Under the pieces are notes generated by a model. It was not told the DNA's origin, searched no databases, and saw only the letters and a program-made list of their open reading frames with translations. This document shows positions 16,428-26,659 of a stretch of 64,000 bases of DNA, one piece after another. The DNA comes from Methylovulum sp. (GTDB lineage Bacteria > Pseudomonadota > Gammaproteobacteria > Methylococcales > Methylomonadaceae): NCBI GenBank assembly GCA_028712695.1, contig JAQTQZ010000012.1, forward strand, positions 50,047-114,046. The letters run 5' to 3'. The translations under genes were made by a program, and so were the position numbers. Position 1 is the first letter of the stretch; every line of letters starts with the position of its first letter.

Positions 16428-17192
16428 CTACATAAGCGCCAGAACCTGATCCAGAATTTTGCCATTAGTCGCCAATATCTGTTTAGGAAAAACACCGGGG
16501 TTACCTTGAAAATCAGTGACAGTGCCGCCCGCTTCCTGGGCTATCAATGCACCTGCCGCAACATCGTATAAATTCAGCTCTTGCTCCCAAAACGCATCGA
16601 CTTGACCGTCTGCAACCAGACACAAATCCATTGCCGCCGAACCAAAACGCCGTTGTCCGCTCGTCTTTTGGGCAATCCGGGCAAAGCGTTCCAGATTGTT
16701 CTCGGTCAGGTACGAGCGCAAACAGGCAAAACCTGTGGCTATCATGCCGCTTTCCAAGCTAGTTTCTGATGAAACGGTGATAGGTTCGCCATTTTTAAAA
16801 GCGCCTTTGCCCTTTTCAGCGCAATAATAATCATCCAGTGCCGGTGCGTAGACAGCACCCATCATCAGTTGCCCGTCAATTTCCAAGGCAACGCTGATAG
16901 ACCAAAAATACTGGCCTTTGGAAAACGAATGGGTGCCATCTATCGGGTCAACAATCCAACGGGCGGCCTGATTGGCGCTTTGCCCACTTTCCTCGCCCCA
17001 AAACCCGTACTCAGGGCATTGCCTGGTTAACGTTTCTTTCAAAAATGCCTCAACCTTAACATCGGCTTCAGTGACTAAGTCGCGCGGACTTTTTTTAATG
17101 ACTTCCAACTGTTTTAGGTTTTTAAAATGGGCCAATGCAATAGCGCCTGCTTGTCGTACCACCTGCTCAAGGGTAGCGAGGGAAATGGACAT
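16428..17192 (-). CDS. inositol monophosphatase family phosphatase
   Basis: The 254-residue Mg2+-dependent phosphatase has metal-binding motifs in order: GEESG (about residues 65-70), WIVDPIDGTHSFSKG (about 78-92), and a late aspartate in NLYDVAAGALIAQEAGG. The family covers inositol 1-phosphatase, 3',5'-bisphosphate nucleotidase (CysQ) and histidinol phosphatase (HisN), and the sequence alone does not decide between them. The WD usually found before the last metal aspartate is YD here. The start at ATG 17192 gives a normal family length. Confidence 0.88.
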   Translation of the reverse strand: MSISLATLEQVVRQAGAIALAHFKNLKQLEVIKKSPRDLVTEADVKVEAFLKETLTRQCPEYGFWGEESGQSANQAARWIVDPIDGTHSFSKGQYFWSISVALEIDGQLMMGAVYAPALDDYYCAEKGKGAFKNGEPITVSSETSLESGMIATGFACLRSYLTENNLERFARIAQKTSGQRRFGSAAMDLCLVADGQVDAFWEQELNLYDVAAGALIAQEAGGTVTDFQGNPGVFPKQILATNGKILDQVLALM

Positions 17193-17363
17193 GGGTTAAA
17201 CCTTAATAAGTAAAAAAGCCGATTATACTACATGCAGATAAGGTGATGGCTTGGGAACAGCCATGCTACCGCGCCTTTGCTTTTCAAAAGAGTCTGGACG
17301 AACCGCGCCATTATGATAATAATGCCCGCACCCCTAAATTTGATTCATGACAGGTGTTTGCAC

Positions 17364-18359
17364 ATGAAAGCTATCTTAATGACCGCGACCGGCATGGCCG
17401 ACGTATTACATCTTCAGGACATAGCCGAACCTGAAATCACCCAACCCAACCAAATTAAAGTTAAGCTTTATGCCGCCGGGGTCAATCCGGTCGACACTAA
17501 AATAAGGCGCCATGGTTTGCTGTATGACCTGCCCTTGCCTGCCGTATTAGGCTGTGATGGCGCAGGGGTCGTCGTTGGCACAGGCGATGCGGTTAGCCAA
17601 TTCAACATCGGTGATAAAGTTTGGTTTTGCCATGGTGGTTTAGGGAGGGAACAAGGCAATTATGCCGAATATACCGTGCTTGATGAACGTTGGGCGAGTT
17701 TGATGCCAACCACCTTGAGCTATCATGAAGCGGGGGCACTGCCCTTGGTGCTAATCACTGCGTGGGGGGCTTTATTTGACCGGGGCGGTTTATCGGCCGG
17801 ACAAACGGTGCTAATTCATGCCGGTGCAGGCGGCGTCGGGCATGTCGCCATACAACTGGCAAAACTGCACGGGGCACGAGTGCTCACTACCGTAAGCTCA
17901 GAAAAAAAAGCCGAATTCGTCACCCAACTGGGGGCGGATGCCACGATAATTTATCCCCAAAAGGAGGTTGTTGAGGCCGTCAACGCACTGACTGACGGCA
18001 AAGGCGCTGACTTGGTTTTTGATACGGTAGGCGGCGATGTCTTTACGGCCAGCATAGCGGCAACCGCCTATTTTGGCCGCTTGGTCACGCTGCTTGATCC
18101 GGGCGCTGTTGACCTGTCCGAAGCGAGGTTACGCAATTTGCTGATCGGCTTTGAACTGATGCTAACGCCTATGCTACGTGATTTGCCCGGCGCAAGGGAT
18201 AAGCATGTTGCCATTTTAAAGCACTGCGCAACGTTTGCTGAGCAAGGGTTATTAAAACCCCACATCGGCGCCATATTACCGCTGGCGGAAGCCGCCCAAG
18301 CCCATCAGCTGATCGAAGCGGGCCATAGCACCGGCAAGTGCGTCCTTTATCCTGCCTAA
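17364..18359 (+). CDS. NADPH:quinone oxidoreductase-like MDR enzyme
   Basis: The 331-residue medium-chain dehydrogenase/reductase has an N-terminal GroES-like domain (AAGVNPVDTKIRRHG, LPAVLGCDGAGVV) and a Rossmann domain with LIHAGAGGVGHVAIQLAKLHGA, a typical NADP-binding AGxGGVG motif. Zinc ligands of true alcohol dehydrogenases are absent, so it is placed with quinone oxidoreductases (QorA-like or zeta-crystallin). The ATG at 17364 matches the family start MKAILM. It ends 40 nt before the RND pump gene, so the two may form an operon. Confidence 0.85.
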   Translation: MKAILMTATGMADVLHLQDIAEPEITQPNQIKVKLYAAGVNPVDTKIRRHGLLYDLPLPAVLGCDGAGVVVGTGDAVSQFNIGDKVWFCHGGLGREQGNYAEYTVLDERWASLMPTTLSYHEAGALPLVLITAWGALFDRGGLSAGQTVLIHAGAGGVGHVAIQLAKLHGARVLTTVSSEKKAEFVTQLGADATIIYPQKEVVEAVNALTDGKGADLVFDTVGGDVFTASIAATAYFGRLVTLLDPGAVDLSEARLRNLLIGFELMLTPMLRDLPGARDKHVAILKHCATFAEQGLLKPHIGAILPLAEAAQAHQLIEAGHSTGKCVLYPA

Positions 18360-18399
18360 CACACTACTCGCGTAACATTTAACAAGGACACGTTACCCC

Positions 18400-21300
18400 A
18401 TGCTTGCCAGTCTGATCCGTTTCGCCATCCGTTTTCACGGCATAGTCATCGCGCTTGCCGTCTTGGTTTTACTGTACGGCGGTTATCGCTTCGCGACGGC
18501 GGGCTTGGATATTTTCCCTGAGTTTTCGCCTAAGCGGGTGATTATTCAAACGGAAGCGCCGGGGTTTTCTGCCGGGCAAGTGGAAGTTTTTGTCACCAAA
18601 ACGATTGAAACCTCAATCAGTGGCCTGGTCGGGCTTGAATCAGTACGTTCCGAATCCATCCAAGGCCTGTCGATTATTAGTGCAACTTTCACCGAATCTA
18701 GTGACATTTACCGTAATCGGCAACTGATTAGCGAGCGGCTGGCAAATTTGTCGGCGCAACTGCCCACAGGTATGACACCGGTGATGATACCGCTTTCGTC
18801 ATCGTCAGCAACCGTGCTGACCATTGGCTTAAGTTCTGACAGCAAAGACCTGATGGCGTTACGCAGCTTGGTTGACTGGACTATCGTGCCACGGTTACTG
18901 GCCGTGCCTGGCGTCGCTGATGTGAATGTATTCGGCGGCGACATCGCGCAATTGCAAATTCAGGTTGATCCGGTGCAGTTACGGCGTTTTAACTTGGCGC
19001 TCGATGACATTATCCAGACAGCGGGCCAAGCAGTGAATAATCAGGGCGGCGGTTTTATCGAAAACCAGAACCAACGGTTCATCCTACAAGTCACCAGCCT
19101 ACCCACCACGCCCGAACAACTCGCCAACATCCCGATACCCCGCGTTGGGGCTGGCCGTAACATCACTTTAGGCGAAGTCGCCCACATTGATTACGCGCCA
19201 GAGCCCCGCATTGGCGCCTCGCAAATCATGGGCAAACTGGGCATCGTCATGATGGTGATTGGCCAATACGGCGCCAATACGTTAACGGTGTCCAGACAAG
19301 TTGAACAAGCCCTGAAAGAATTTGAACCCGTTTTTGCCAACGAAGCGATCACGTTTTATGCGCACCTGTTCCGTCCGGCGGATTATATCGAACGTTCGCT
19401 GAGCAGCCTGTCTGGACATTTGCTGATTGGCGGCCTGTTTGTGCTGATCATTCTCTATGCGTTTTTATTCAATCTGCGCACCGCATTCATTTCCGCCCTT
19501 GCCATTCCGGTATCACTCATTGGCGCAGTGATCGTACTGTTGGAAACAGGAGCCAATCTCAACATTATGGTGCTGGGGGGCCTAGCTATTGCGTTAGGTG
19601 AAGTGGTTGATGATGCCATTATTGACACCGAAAATATTTTCCGGCGGTTGCGCGAAAACCGCAGCACCCCTGCCCCATTGCCGGTTACCGAGGTGATTTA
19701 TAATGCGTCCTTGGAAGTCCGCAGCTCCGTGGTTTATGCAAGTTTCATTGTTGCGCTGGTGTTTGTACCCTTACTGACGTTAAACGGTGTTGCCGGACGC
19801 CTGTTCGCACCACTGGGGTATTCCTATATTCTGGCGATATTGACATCGCTGCTGGTTGCCCTGACGCTGACACCGGCCTTATGTTATCTGTTGCTGACCA
19901 ACCCTAATGCCGATACGCGCGAACCACCTTTAATCAAACGTATCAAACCGCCCTATCAAGCATTATTAAAAACGGTAAGCCGGCATTTCAATGCCGTCAT
20001 TATTGTCAGTCTCTTAATGTTTCTGATAGCCATCATGAGTTTTTTTAACCTGGACAGCAAATTTTTGCCGGAACTGCGCGAAGGCCATTATATCGTCCAC
20101 ACAAGCAGCATTCCCGGCACCTCTTTGCAGGAGTCCTTGCGTATTGGCGGCAAACTGACTGGACAGTTCTTAAAAATTCCGGGGGTGCAATCAGTATCGC
20201 AATGGGCAGGGCGGGCAGAACGGGGCGCCGATACTTACGGTAGCCATTACAGTGAGTATGAGGTGCGGCTGGAACCGTTATCAGGTGCCCGGCAACAGCA
20301 GATCTTGGACAGGATACGGCAAATTTTAGACAGTTTTCCCGGAATTGTTTTTGAAGCCAATACGTTTTTAACAGAACGGGTTGATGAAACCATTTCCGGT
20401 TACACTTCACCGGTGGTGGTCAATATTTATGGCAATGATTTAAATGTGCTGGACAGCAAAGCACAAGCCATTGCCCGTATTATGCGTGGCATACCTAGCG
20501 CTGGGGACGTACAACTGCGCTCTCCCCCCAGCACACCATCGCTACAAATCAAGCTCAATCTCGATCAGCTTAATAGCTTAGGCTTACTGCCCGCACAAGT
20601 CATGGGAACCTTACAAGCCGCCTACGAAACCCATCGGGTCGGCAAAACCCAGCGGGGAAATAAAATTTATGATGTCGCGGTGACTATAACGCCGGAGCTG
20701 CGCCAATACCCTGAATCGATTGGCGAATTGCCTATCAGGACGCCGGACGGAGGCTTAATCAAGCTGGAACAAGTCGCTGAAATCAGCCACACCAGTGACC
20801 GTTACAATATCTTGCATCAAGGCTCGCAACGGCGACAAACCGTCACTTGTAACGTCGTCGACCGCGATTTGGACGCATTTATGCGGGAACTAAAAGCAAA
20901 AGTATTAAAAGAGATTCCTGTTTCAGCAGACAGTTATCCGGAATTTACCGGCGCAGCGGTTGAACAGGCGGCGGCGCGTAAGGAATTAATCCTGCATTCA
21001 TTGCTGGCGGGTGCTGGCGTGTTGATTTTTATTTATCTTGCTATCGGCAATATCCGCCATGTATTATTGACTTTGGCTAATCTGCCGTTTGCGTTAATTG
21101 GCGGGGTCGCCGCAGTAGTCGTGACTGGCGCGCCGTTATCAGTAGGCTCAGTGGTGGGTTTTGTCACCTTATTCGGCATCACCGTGCGCAACAGTATTAT
21201 GCTGCTGTCCCACTACCGCTATTTGGTTGAGGTTGAGGGGAAACCCTGGAATCTTGATACCGCCCTGCACGGTGCCCAAGAACGGTTGCCGTCTATTTTG

Positions 21301-21492
21301 ATGACTGCGTTAGTCACCGCACTCGCCATGTTTCCCATTGCCTTTAATAGCGACAACCCAGGGCGGGAAATTATGGGGCCGATGGCCGCGATTATTATTG
21401 GCGGCTTAGCCTCGTCAACCGTGTTGAACCTGTTATTATTGCCCGCTTTATTATTGCGCCATGGACGCTTTAAAAAGCCCACCGCACCCTAG
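18400..21492 (+). CDS. RND efflux permease, heavy-metal (CusA/CzcA-like) subclass
   Basis: The 1030-residue inner-membrane pump starts with one membrane helix (LIRFAIRFHGIVIALAVLVLLYG), followed by a porter domain opening with GLDIFPEF. It has two blocks of membrane helices (about 330-500 and 850-1025) and the proton-relay helix GEVVDDAIIDTENIFRRLRE. GLDIFPEF and these acidic residues fit the HME branch of RND pumps that export cations. Neither a periplasmic adaptor nor an outer-membrane channel gene is nearby, so it must borrow partners or be an orphan. Confidence 0.85.
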   Translation: MLASLIRFAIRFHGIVIALAVLVLLYGGYRFATAGLDIFPEFSPKRVIIQTEAPGFSAGQVEVFVTKTIETSISGLVGLESVRSESIQGLSIISATFTESSDIYRNRQLISERLANLSAQLPTGMTPVMIPLSSSSATVLTIGLSSDSKDLMALRSLVDWTIVPRLLAVPGVADVNVFGGDIAQLQIQVDPVQLRRFNLALDDIIQTAGQAVNNQGGGFIENQNQRFILQVTSLPTTPEQLANIPIPRVGAGRNITLGEVAHIDYAPEPRIGASQIMGKLGIVMMVIGQYGANTLTVSRQVEQALKEFEPVFANEAITFYAHLFRPADYIERSLSSLSGHLLIGGLFVLIILYAFLFNLRTAFISALAIPVSLIGAVIVLLETGANLNIMVLGGLAIALGEVVDDAIIDTENIFRRLRENRSTPAPLPVTEVIYNASLEVRSSVVYASFIVALVFVPLLTLNGVAGRLFAPLGYSYILAILTSLLVALTLTPALCYLLLTNPNADTREPPLIKRIKPPYQALLKTVSRHFNAVIIVSLLMFLIAIMSFFNLDSKFLPELREGHYIVHTSSIPGTSLQESLRIGGKLTGQFLKIPGVQSVSQWAGRAERGADTYGSHYSEYEVRLEPLSGARQQQILDRIRQILDSFPGIVFEANTFLTERVDETISGYTSPVVVNIYGNDLNVLDSKAQAIARIMRGIPSAGDVQLRSPPSTPSLQIKLNLDQLNSLGLLPAQVMGTLQAAYETHRVGKTQRGNKIYDVAVTITPELRQYPESIGELPIRTPDGGLIKLEQVAEISHTSDRYNILHQGSQRRQTVTCNVVDRDLDAFMRELKAKVLKEIPVSADSYPEFTGAAVEQAAARKELILHSLLAGAGVLIFIYLAIGNIRHVLLTLANLPFALIGGVAAVVVTGAPLSVGSVVGFVTLFGITVRNSIMLLSHYRYLVEVEGKPWNLDTALHGAQERLPSILMTALVTALAMFPIAFNSDNPGREIMGPMAAIIIGGLASSTVLNLLLLPALLLRHGRFKKPTAP

Positions 21493-21514
21493 ACGTTTTT
21501 TAGCCGTTAACTGC

Positions 21515-22143
21515 CTACAATCCCAAAATCATCGCAATATGCGCCAACTCCGCAACCGTTGAAACATTAAGCTTGCTTTTGATTTGCGTTCCGTAATTGG
21601 CAACTGTTTTATAGCCTAGACATAACTCGTCTGCCACTTTATGCACGGTCAAGCCTTTCGCCAGTAACAAAAACACATCAAATTCCCTAGCCGTCAATGT
21701 ATCGACAATTGCCCGATAGTCGCCAGGCGGATTGTTCGCCGAGGTATTGCCAAGCAAGCCATATTCAATATAAATGCCGCCTTCGGCGATTTTTTGTATC
21801 GCCGGCACCAAAATATCCGGTGCCGTGCTCTTAGTGACATAGCCTTTGGCACCCGCAGCCATAGCGCGGCGCACATAAACCATTTCATCATGCACACTTT
21901 GGCGTTGCTGTCACGGTTACAGAGCCGTCGTATCGTTTCCAGCCCGCCAATACCTGGCATGGACAAATCCAGCACCACCACATCCGGTTTTTTTTCAAGA
22001 TAAAGCTGGCAAGCAACTTTGCCACGCTCAGCTTCAGCAATGACTTCAATCATCGCTTCGGCTGCCAGCAACAACCGAAAACCTGCCAGGACTATGGCAT
22101 GGTCATCCACTAATAGAACGGTTATTTTTTCTTTCATCGCCAT
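21515..22143 (-). pseudogene. frameshifted NarL/FixJ-type response regulator
   Basis: From ATG 22143 the receiver domain reads normally: VLLVDDHAIVLAGFRLLL, phospho-acceptor in VVVLDLSMPGIGGLETIRRL. It breaks after SNAKV near 21900, and the match resumes in another frame as SVHDEMVYVRRAMAAGAKGYVTKS. That frame continues to a LuxR-type helix-turn-helix (LTAREFDVFLLLAKG, LGYKTVANYGTQIKSKLNV) ending at 21515. Family alignment expects about four more residues at the junction, so roughly 13 nt were lost, probably between short AGTG repeats. The protein would lack its DNA-binding part. Confidence 0.85.
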
Positions 22144-22330
22144 TACAACGGGATGTTTGCCGTTATCCGCATTCCCTGCTGCGGGCGAGTTTGGATAGCC
22201 AATTCCCCACCCAAACTTTTGATACGTTCACGGAAGACACCCAATAGCCCAAAGCCCATTTTTATATTTTCCGGTGCATACCGCCCTCTACCATTATCCG
22301 TTATTGCAGCTGTTTTGACGTGCTGCCCAA
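22143..22330 (-). pseudogene. C-terminal remnant of a sensor histidine kinase
   Basis: Only the end of a HATPase domain remains: ITDNGRGRYAPENIKMGFGLLG, then ERIKSLGGELAIQTRPQQGMRI. This matches the N- and G-boxes of NarX/UhpB-type kinases. The dimerisation part, sensor and start codon are missing, and upstream sequence is unrelated. The stop overlaps the regulator start as TAATG, so the two once formed an operon. Both are now broken. Confidence 0.8.
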
Positions 22331-22816
22331 GCGGATAGGTGCTTGAACAGCTTGAGTATGACGTACGATGTTCGTCACACATCCTGTGGATTTTTTAGCT
22401 GGATTTTTAAATGCCGAGTTTATTCCAAGAAGACAAAACGCTGAAACCAAATGCTAACATTAAAAGCAATCTGCTTTGAGTGGGAAAAATTTAATTGTCT
22501 TAATTGTGCCGCCAAATTCAAAGACGAATTAATTCCCCTACTCACCACTTCGCATGCTTGCCAACAAGATCCTGATATTAATCTGATAACGTAAGCCCAT
22601 TAAAAAATGGGCAATTATGGTTTTTTTACAACTATGGACAGCCCCATTTTTCCCATTAACATTGGTCAGCAGAAATAATTGGAACATTTTTATGTCGAGG
22701 GGATGTCTATTATTGCTATAAAAGACAGGGCGATTGATTTAATAGTTTTGATTTGACCACGCGCTGAACTTAGCAGCATCAGAAAGTTTTAAAGCAAGAT
22801 AATGCTTTGTTTTATA
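22331..22816. other. intergenic region between the decayed kinase and tRNA-Met
   Basis: About 490 bases without a convincing gene. A hairpin GCCCATT/AATGGGC (22595-22612) directly follows the end of a 47-codon open frame (22451-22594) that has no ribosome-binding site and no recognisable sequence. The 5' part of the lost kinase gene cannot be recognised here. Confidence 0.5.
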
Positions 22817-22893
22817 TGGTGGCGATAGGTGGATTTGAACCACCGACCCCGGGGTTATGAATCCCGTGCTCTAACCAACTGAGCTATATCGCC
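22817..22893 (-). tRNA. tRNA-Met (CAU)
   Basis: On the minus strand a full cloverleaf can be read. It has acceptor GGCGATA/TATCGCC, D arm GCTC/GAGC, an anticodon loop TTCATAA with anticodon CAT, and a T arm GGTGG-TTCAAAT-CCACC. A discriminator A and an encoded CCA (22817-22819) follow. The GGGGTC after the anticodon stem is like elongator tRNA-Met. A lysidine-modified tRNA-Ile2 shares the CAU anticodon and cannot be fully excluded by eye. The innermost anticodon-stem pair is A-C. Confidence 0.9.
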
Positions 22894-22914
22894 TTTACTT
22901 GAAAGTTATTCAAA

Positions 22915-22938
22915 AGAGCCGATAATTATATCGGCTCT
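22915..22938 (-). terminator. intrinsic terminator of ychF
   Basis: AGAGCCGATA and TATCGGCTCT form a perfect 10-bp stem with a 4-nt loop 11 bases after the ychF stop. On the minus strand the stem is followed by TTTTG. It separates ychF from the tRNA gene. Confidence 0.75.
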
Positions 22939-22948
22939 AATTTATTTG

Positions 22949-24040
22949 TCAAACATTAAACCTAAAGTGTACAACATCACCGTCTTTAACAATATAATCC
23001 TTACCTTCAAGCCGCCACTTCCCGGCATCTTTCGCGCCTTGTTCGCCTTTATTGGCAATAAAATCCTGATATGAAATGACTTCTGCCCGAATAAACCCTC
23101 TTTCAAAATCAGTATGGATAACCCCGGCCGCTTGGGGTGCCGTTGCACCAACGGGAATAGTCCAGGCCCTCACCTCTTTTACGCCTGCGGTAAAATAAGT
23201 CGCTAACCCCAATAATTCATAACCAGCCCTAACTACCCGGTTTAAACCGGGCTCTTCCAAGCCTAAGTCATCCAGAAATTCTTTCTTTTCATCTTCATCC
23301 AACAACGCTATTTCTGCTTCTATTGCCGCACAAATAGGAACGACCATTGCGTCTTCTTGGGCAGCTAACGCCTGCACTTTATCCAATAATGGATTGTTTT
23401 CAAAGCCATCATCCTGAACATTAGCTATATACATTGTTGGTTTGATGGTTAGCAGGCAAAGGTCTTTAATCAAGCCTTTTTCATCATCACTTAGACCTAA
23501 TGCACGCGCAGGTTTCCCCAAATCCAGTTGTTTTAAAACTTGTTCTAAAACCTGTTTTTTAGCCAATTCATCTTTATTGCCTGATTTCGCAAGTTTACTC
23601 GTGCGTAACAAGGCCTTTTCAACAGAAGCCATATCCGCTAAGGCCAATTCTGTATTGATAACCTCAATATCTGAAAGGGGATCAATTTTTCCGGCAACAT
23701 GAACCACGTTGTCATCATGAAAACAACGCACCACATGGGCAATGGCATCGGTTTCGCGGATATTGGCCAAGAATTTATTACCCAATCCTTCGCCTTTAGA
23801 GGCACCGGCAACCAGCCCTGCTATGTCAACGAATTCAATGGTTGTCGGCAATACCCGCTCCGGCTTGACGATTTCAGCAAGCTTGTCCATTCTGCCATCA
23901 GGCACGGGAACTACACCGACATTGGGATCAATAGTACAAAAAGGATAATTTTCAGCGGCAATTTTTGCCCGCGTTAAAGCGTTAAATAAAGTTGATTTGC
24001 CAACATTTGGCAAGCCAACAATTCCACAATACAGTGCCAT
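22949..24040 (-). CDS. ychF: ribosome-associated ATPase YchF (OLA1 family)
   Basis: The 363-residue TRAFAC-class P-loop protein starts [23 protein letters not shown] (Walker A) and continues with [19 protein letters not shown] (G3 region) and a C-terminal TGS-like domain ending [11 protein letters not shown]. YchF prefers ATP to GTP and binds ribosomes, with a role in stress responses in studied bacteria. In gammaproteobacteria it often follows pth, which is not next to it here. Confidence 0.95.
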   Translation of the reverse strand: MALYCGIVGLPNVGKSTLFNALTRAKIAAENYPFCTIDPNVGVVPVPDGRMDKLAEIVKPERVLPTTIEFVDIAGLVAGASKGEGLGNKFLANIRETDAIAHVVRCFHDDNVVHVAGKIDPLSDIEVINTELALADMASVEKALLRTSKLAKSGNKDELAKKQVLEQVLKQLDLGKPARALGLSDDEKGLIKDLCLLTIKPTMYIANVQDDGFENNPLLDKVQALAAQEDAMVVPICAAIEAEIALLDEDEKKEFLDDLGLEEPGLNRVVRAGYELLGLATYFTAGVKEVRAWTIPVGATAPQAAGVIHTDFERGFIRAEVISYQDFIANKGEQGAKDAGKWRLEGKDYIVKDGDVVHFRFNV

Positions 24041-24246
24041 AGAATTATTTTAGATGGATTTTAAGTTAGGTGAAACCAGCCAACAAATTGGGCTGAAACA
24101 GGGAGATTATTATACAGATTATGACTTGATTCCAGACAGCTAAAAGCATAGTTTCGGCAACATCTAGCAATTATGTACGCGGGTAACATGCCACAATCTT
24201 CTGGTTGTGTGGGCAATATTCTTAAATTAGCGCATCAAAAATAATG

Positions 24247-24271
24247 AAAGGAGGCCAATAATGCCTCCTTT
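24247..24271 (-). terminator. intrinsic terminator of the pilMNOPQ operon
   Basis: AAAGGAGGC (24247-24255) and GCCTCCTTT (24263-24271) form a 9-bp stem with a 7-nt loop shortly after the pilQ stop. On the minus strand the stem continues into CATTATTTTTG, which is T-rich. Confidence 0.7.
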
Positions 24272-24296
24272 CTGTTATCAGGAACGGTAAAAACTA

Positions 24297-26645
24297 TCAA
24301 TCAATTGTAGCGTTCTCTTTCACTACTTTTGGCGTGACAAAAACTAACAGTTCGGTTTTCTTATCCGTATTGTTAGTCCTCTTAAACAAAAAACCTATAC
24401 CTGGCAAATCCGCAAAGAACGGCACTTTGTTAGTGGTGTTCCTCTGTTCGCCCTCAAAAATGCCGCCCAAAACAATGGTTTCACCATCATTGACCAACAC
24501 ACTCGTCCTGACTTCGCGCTTTTGAATTAAACGGTCACCACTAATCGTCACCACATCACCTAAAGTGTTTTTGGTGATGTACAGCCCCATAATAATACTG
24601 CCCTCAGGCGTTATTTGCGGCAACACGCCCAATTGCAGCACCGCATCCACAAAGACAGTGTTCGTACCGCCATTGCCACTTGATGACAAATAAGGAATTT
24701 GCTGACCTTGTTGAATCGTTGCCAAACACCGGTCAGAGGTCATGACCCGAGGATTGGACACCAGCTCACCTCGGCCTTCGTCCTGCAAAGCTGATAGTTC
24801 AAGATTCAACACATAATCCGCACCACGCGCCAAGGTCATACCGAGTGCGCCATAGGGGTTAGTCGTCGTCGCAAGATCAACTAACGCATCATTCAACCCT
24901 CCCGTGCCATTAATGCTGCCTGGAGAAACCGTAGATGTCGTAAAAGTATTGTTGGCGGCGCTAATGGCTCCCCCTGTCTGGGTGCCAGCACCTCCCCCTA
25001 TAGTGCTGAAACTACTATTTCCTGCCACGCCAAACCGCACGCCCAGCTCTTTCGCGAACGAATTATCCGCAATCACTATGCGTGATTCAATCATCACTTG
25101 CCGCACGGGCACATCGAGTTCGTGTATCAATTTCTTTACATCTTCCAGGCGTTTTGCTGTCTCACGGACAATCAGCGTATTAGTCCTGGAATCGACAACA
25201 GCGGATCCACGGGGTGAAAGCAGCCTAAATTTATCAGATTTATCCTCCTCTCCTCCTTTCGATTGCCTCTCACTTTGAATCTGTTTTTGAACGTCTTGGC
25301 TTTGTTGGTTTTGGTTTTGGTTTGTGTTTTGGACATTCGATGAGGTGCTCATCAAATCCCTCGCTGTCACCCTGACACAGCTGCCAACAGTGCTGGCATC
25401 AAAACCAAACAATAAATTCCTAAAATCATCTGCCTTTGCATAATTGATTTTAATATATTCAGTGGACAAAGGATCTAATTGCTCAATGACGGCTTCTGTT
25501 TCCTGTTGCTTTTGCTTATAGTCTTTGATTTTCTCCAGTGGAGAAATTAACGTCACATTACCTGATTCAAACTTACCCAGCTGTTTGGTCATCATGACAA
25601 AGTCTAGCGCCTCATCCCATGGCACATCATCCAATTTTAAGGTGATGGTACCTGTTACATCATCACCAGCAACTACATTTTGTCCGGTAAATTCTGCCAA
25701 GATTGCGATCACACTACGTATTTCAATGTCCTGGAAGTTTAGCGATAACCTTTCACCGGTATATTTTGTCCGCGTCCTGTCTTGGGCTTGTTTTTCTGCA
25801 TCCGTTAAAGGACGGAATTCAATTGTCAAAAGACCCTCAGATTGGAACAACGAATAATCGTAGAGATTGTTCTGAGTAGAAACAATTACCTTGGTATCGT
25901 GGCTAGAAGGGACAGTATCAATAAACTTGACTGGAGTTCCAAATTCTGATACATCCAAGCGTTTAGCAAGGCTTCCAGGCAGCTTAGTGTTTGCAAAGTT
26001 AATGACAACCTTGCCGCCTTCCTCTTTAGTGTTAACAACAGTATTAGGATTTATTAAAGAAACTAGTATCCGTCCTTCCCCTTTATCACCGCGTTTAAAA
26101 TCAAAGCCACTAATAGCTTGGGATGGCAATAAATTGATAATGGCTGAATCTGTCGCCATTGCACTAGAAGGCATAGTTTTCGTAGCAACAGGTTTGGAGA
26201 CATTTGCCTGTGAAACACCAGATCGAGTCAAAGTCAATACTACTTTGTTGCCAACCACTTTGGTAGTAAAGGGCATGGATTCAAATAAATTAACAACAAC
26301 GCGCACCCTATCTTTGGCTTCAGCTACATAAATACTGTTAACGGCGCCTTGGTTTACAGGGTATATTTTTTTATCAAGTCCATTTTTCACGCCCGAAAAG
26401 TCCAATGCTATTCGCGCTGGGTTATCGGTGTGAAATACTTTAGGCGCAATGGCAGCACCGCTCATTTCTAACTGAATCTGCAATTTATCTCCACCTAATG
26501 CAGCAACATCCAGTGTAGATATGGCTAACCCACCCGCTTTGACAAAAGCAATATGGACTATAAATAAAAATAAGCCCAAACCAATGCGTGCGAATACAGG
26601 ACGCCCCATTTTAATCGACATAATGCCACCTTGTTTATTATTCAT
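24297..26645 (-). CDS. pilQ: type IV pilus secretin PilQ
   Basis: The 782-residue outer-membrane secretin has a signal sequence (LGLFLFIVHIAFVKAGG), two AMIN domains (about 40-280) that bind peptidoglycan, then secretin N domains (LSLNFQDIEIRSVIAILAEFTGQNVV). The secretin beta-barrel follows: RVMTSDRCLATIQQGQQIPY, VLVNDGETIVLGGIFEGEQ, PFFADLPGIGFLFKR. It forms the channel through which the pilus exits. A QNQNQ/SKGG low-complexity linker lies near residue 455. The start ATG 26645 has GAGGG 7 nt upstream; ATG 26621 is an alternative. It is the last gene of pilMNOPQ. Confidence 0.95.
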   Translation of the reverse strand: MNNKQGGIMSIKMGRPVFARIGLGLFLFIVHIAFVKAGGLAISTLDVAALGGDKLQIQLEMSGAAIAPKVFHTDNPARIALDFSGVKNGLDKKIYPVNQGAVNSIYVAEAKDRVRVVVNLFESMPFTTKVVGNKVVLTLTRSGVSQANVSKPVATKTMPSSAMATDSAIINLLPSQAISGFDFKRGDKGEGRILVSLINPNTVVNTKEEGGKVVINFANTKLPGSLAKRLDVSEFGTPVKFIDTVPSSHDTKVIVSTQNNLYDYSLFQSEGLLTIEFRPLTDAEKQAQDRTRTKYTGERLSLNFQDIEIRSVIAILAEFTGQNVVAGDDVTGTITLKLDDVPWDEALDFVMMTKQLGKFESGNVTLISPLEKIKDYKQKQQETEAVIEQLDPLSTEYIKINYAKADDFRNLLFGFDASTVGSCVRVTARDLMSTSSNVQNTNQNQNQQSQDVQKQIQSERQSKGGEEDKSDKFRLLSPRGSAVVDSRTNTLIVRETAKRLEDVKKLIHELDVPVRQVMIESRIVIADNSFAKELGVRFGVAGNSSFSTIGGGAGTQTGGAISAANNTFTTSTVSPGSINGTGGLNDALVDLATTTNPYGALGMTLARGADYVLNLELSALQDEGRGELVSNPRVMTSDRCLATIQQGQQIPYLSSSGNGGTNTVFVDAVLQLGVLPQITPEGSIIMGLYITKNTLGDVVTISGDRLIQKREVRTSVLVNDGETIVLGGIFEGEQRNTTNKVPFFADLPGIGFLFKRTNNTDKKTELLVFVTPKVVKENATID

Positions 26646-26659
26646 TCTTTGCCCTCAAA

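Noticed and set aside
22451..22594. 47-codon open frame before a small hairpin
   Set aside because: No ribosome-binding site and no family resemblance; could not be supported as a gene.
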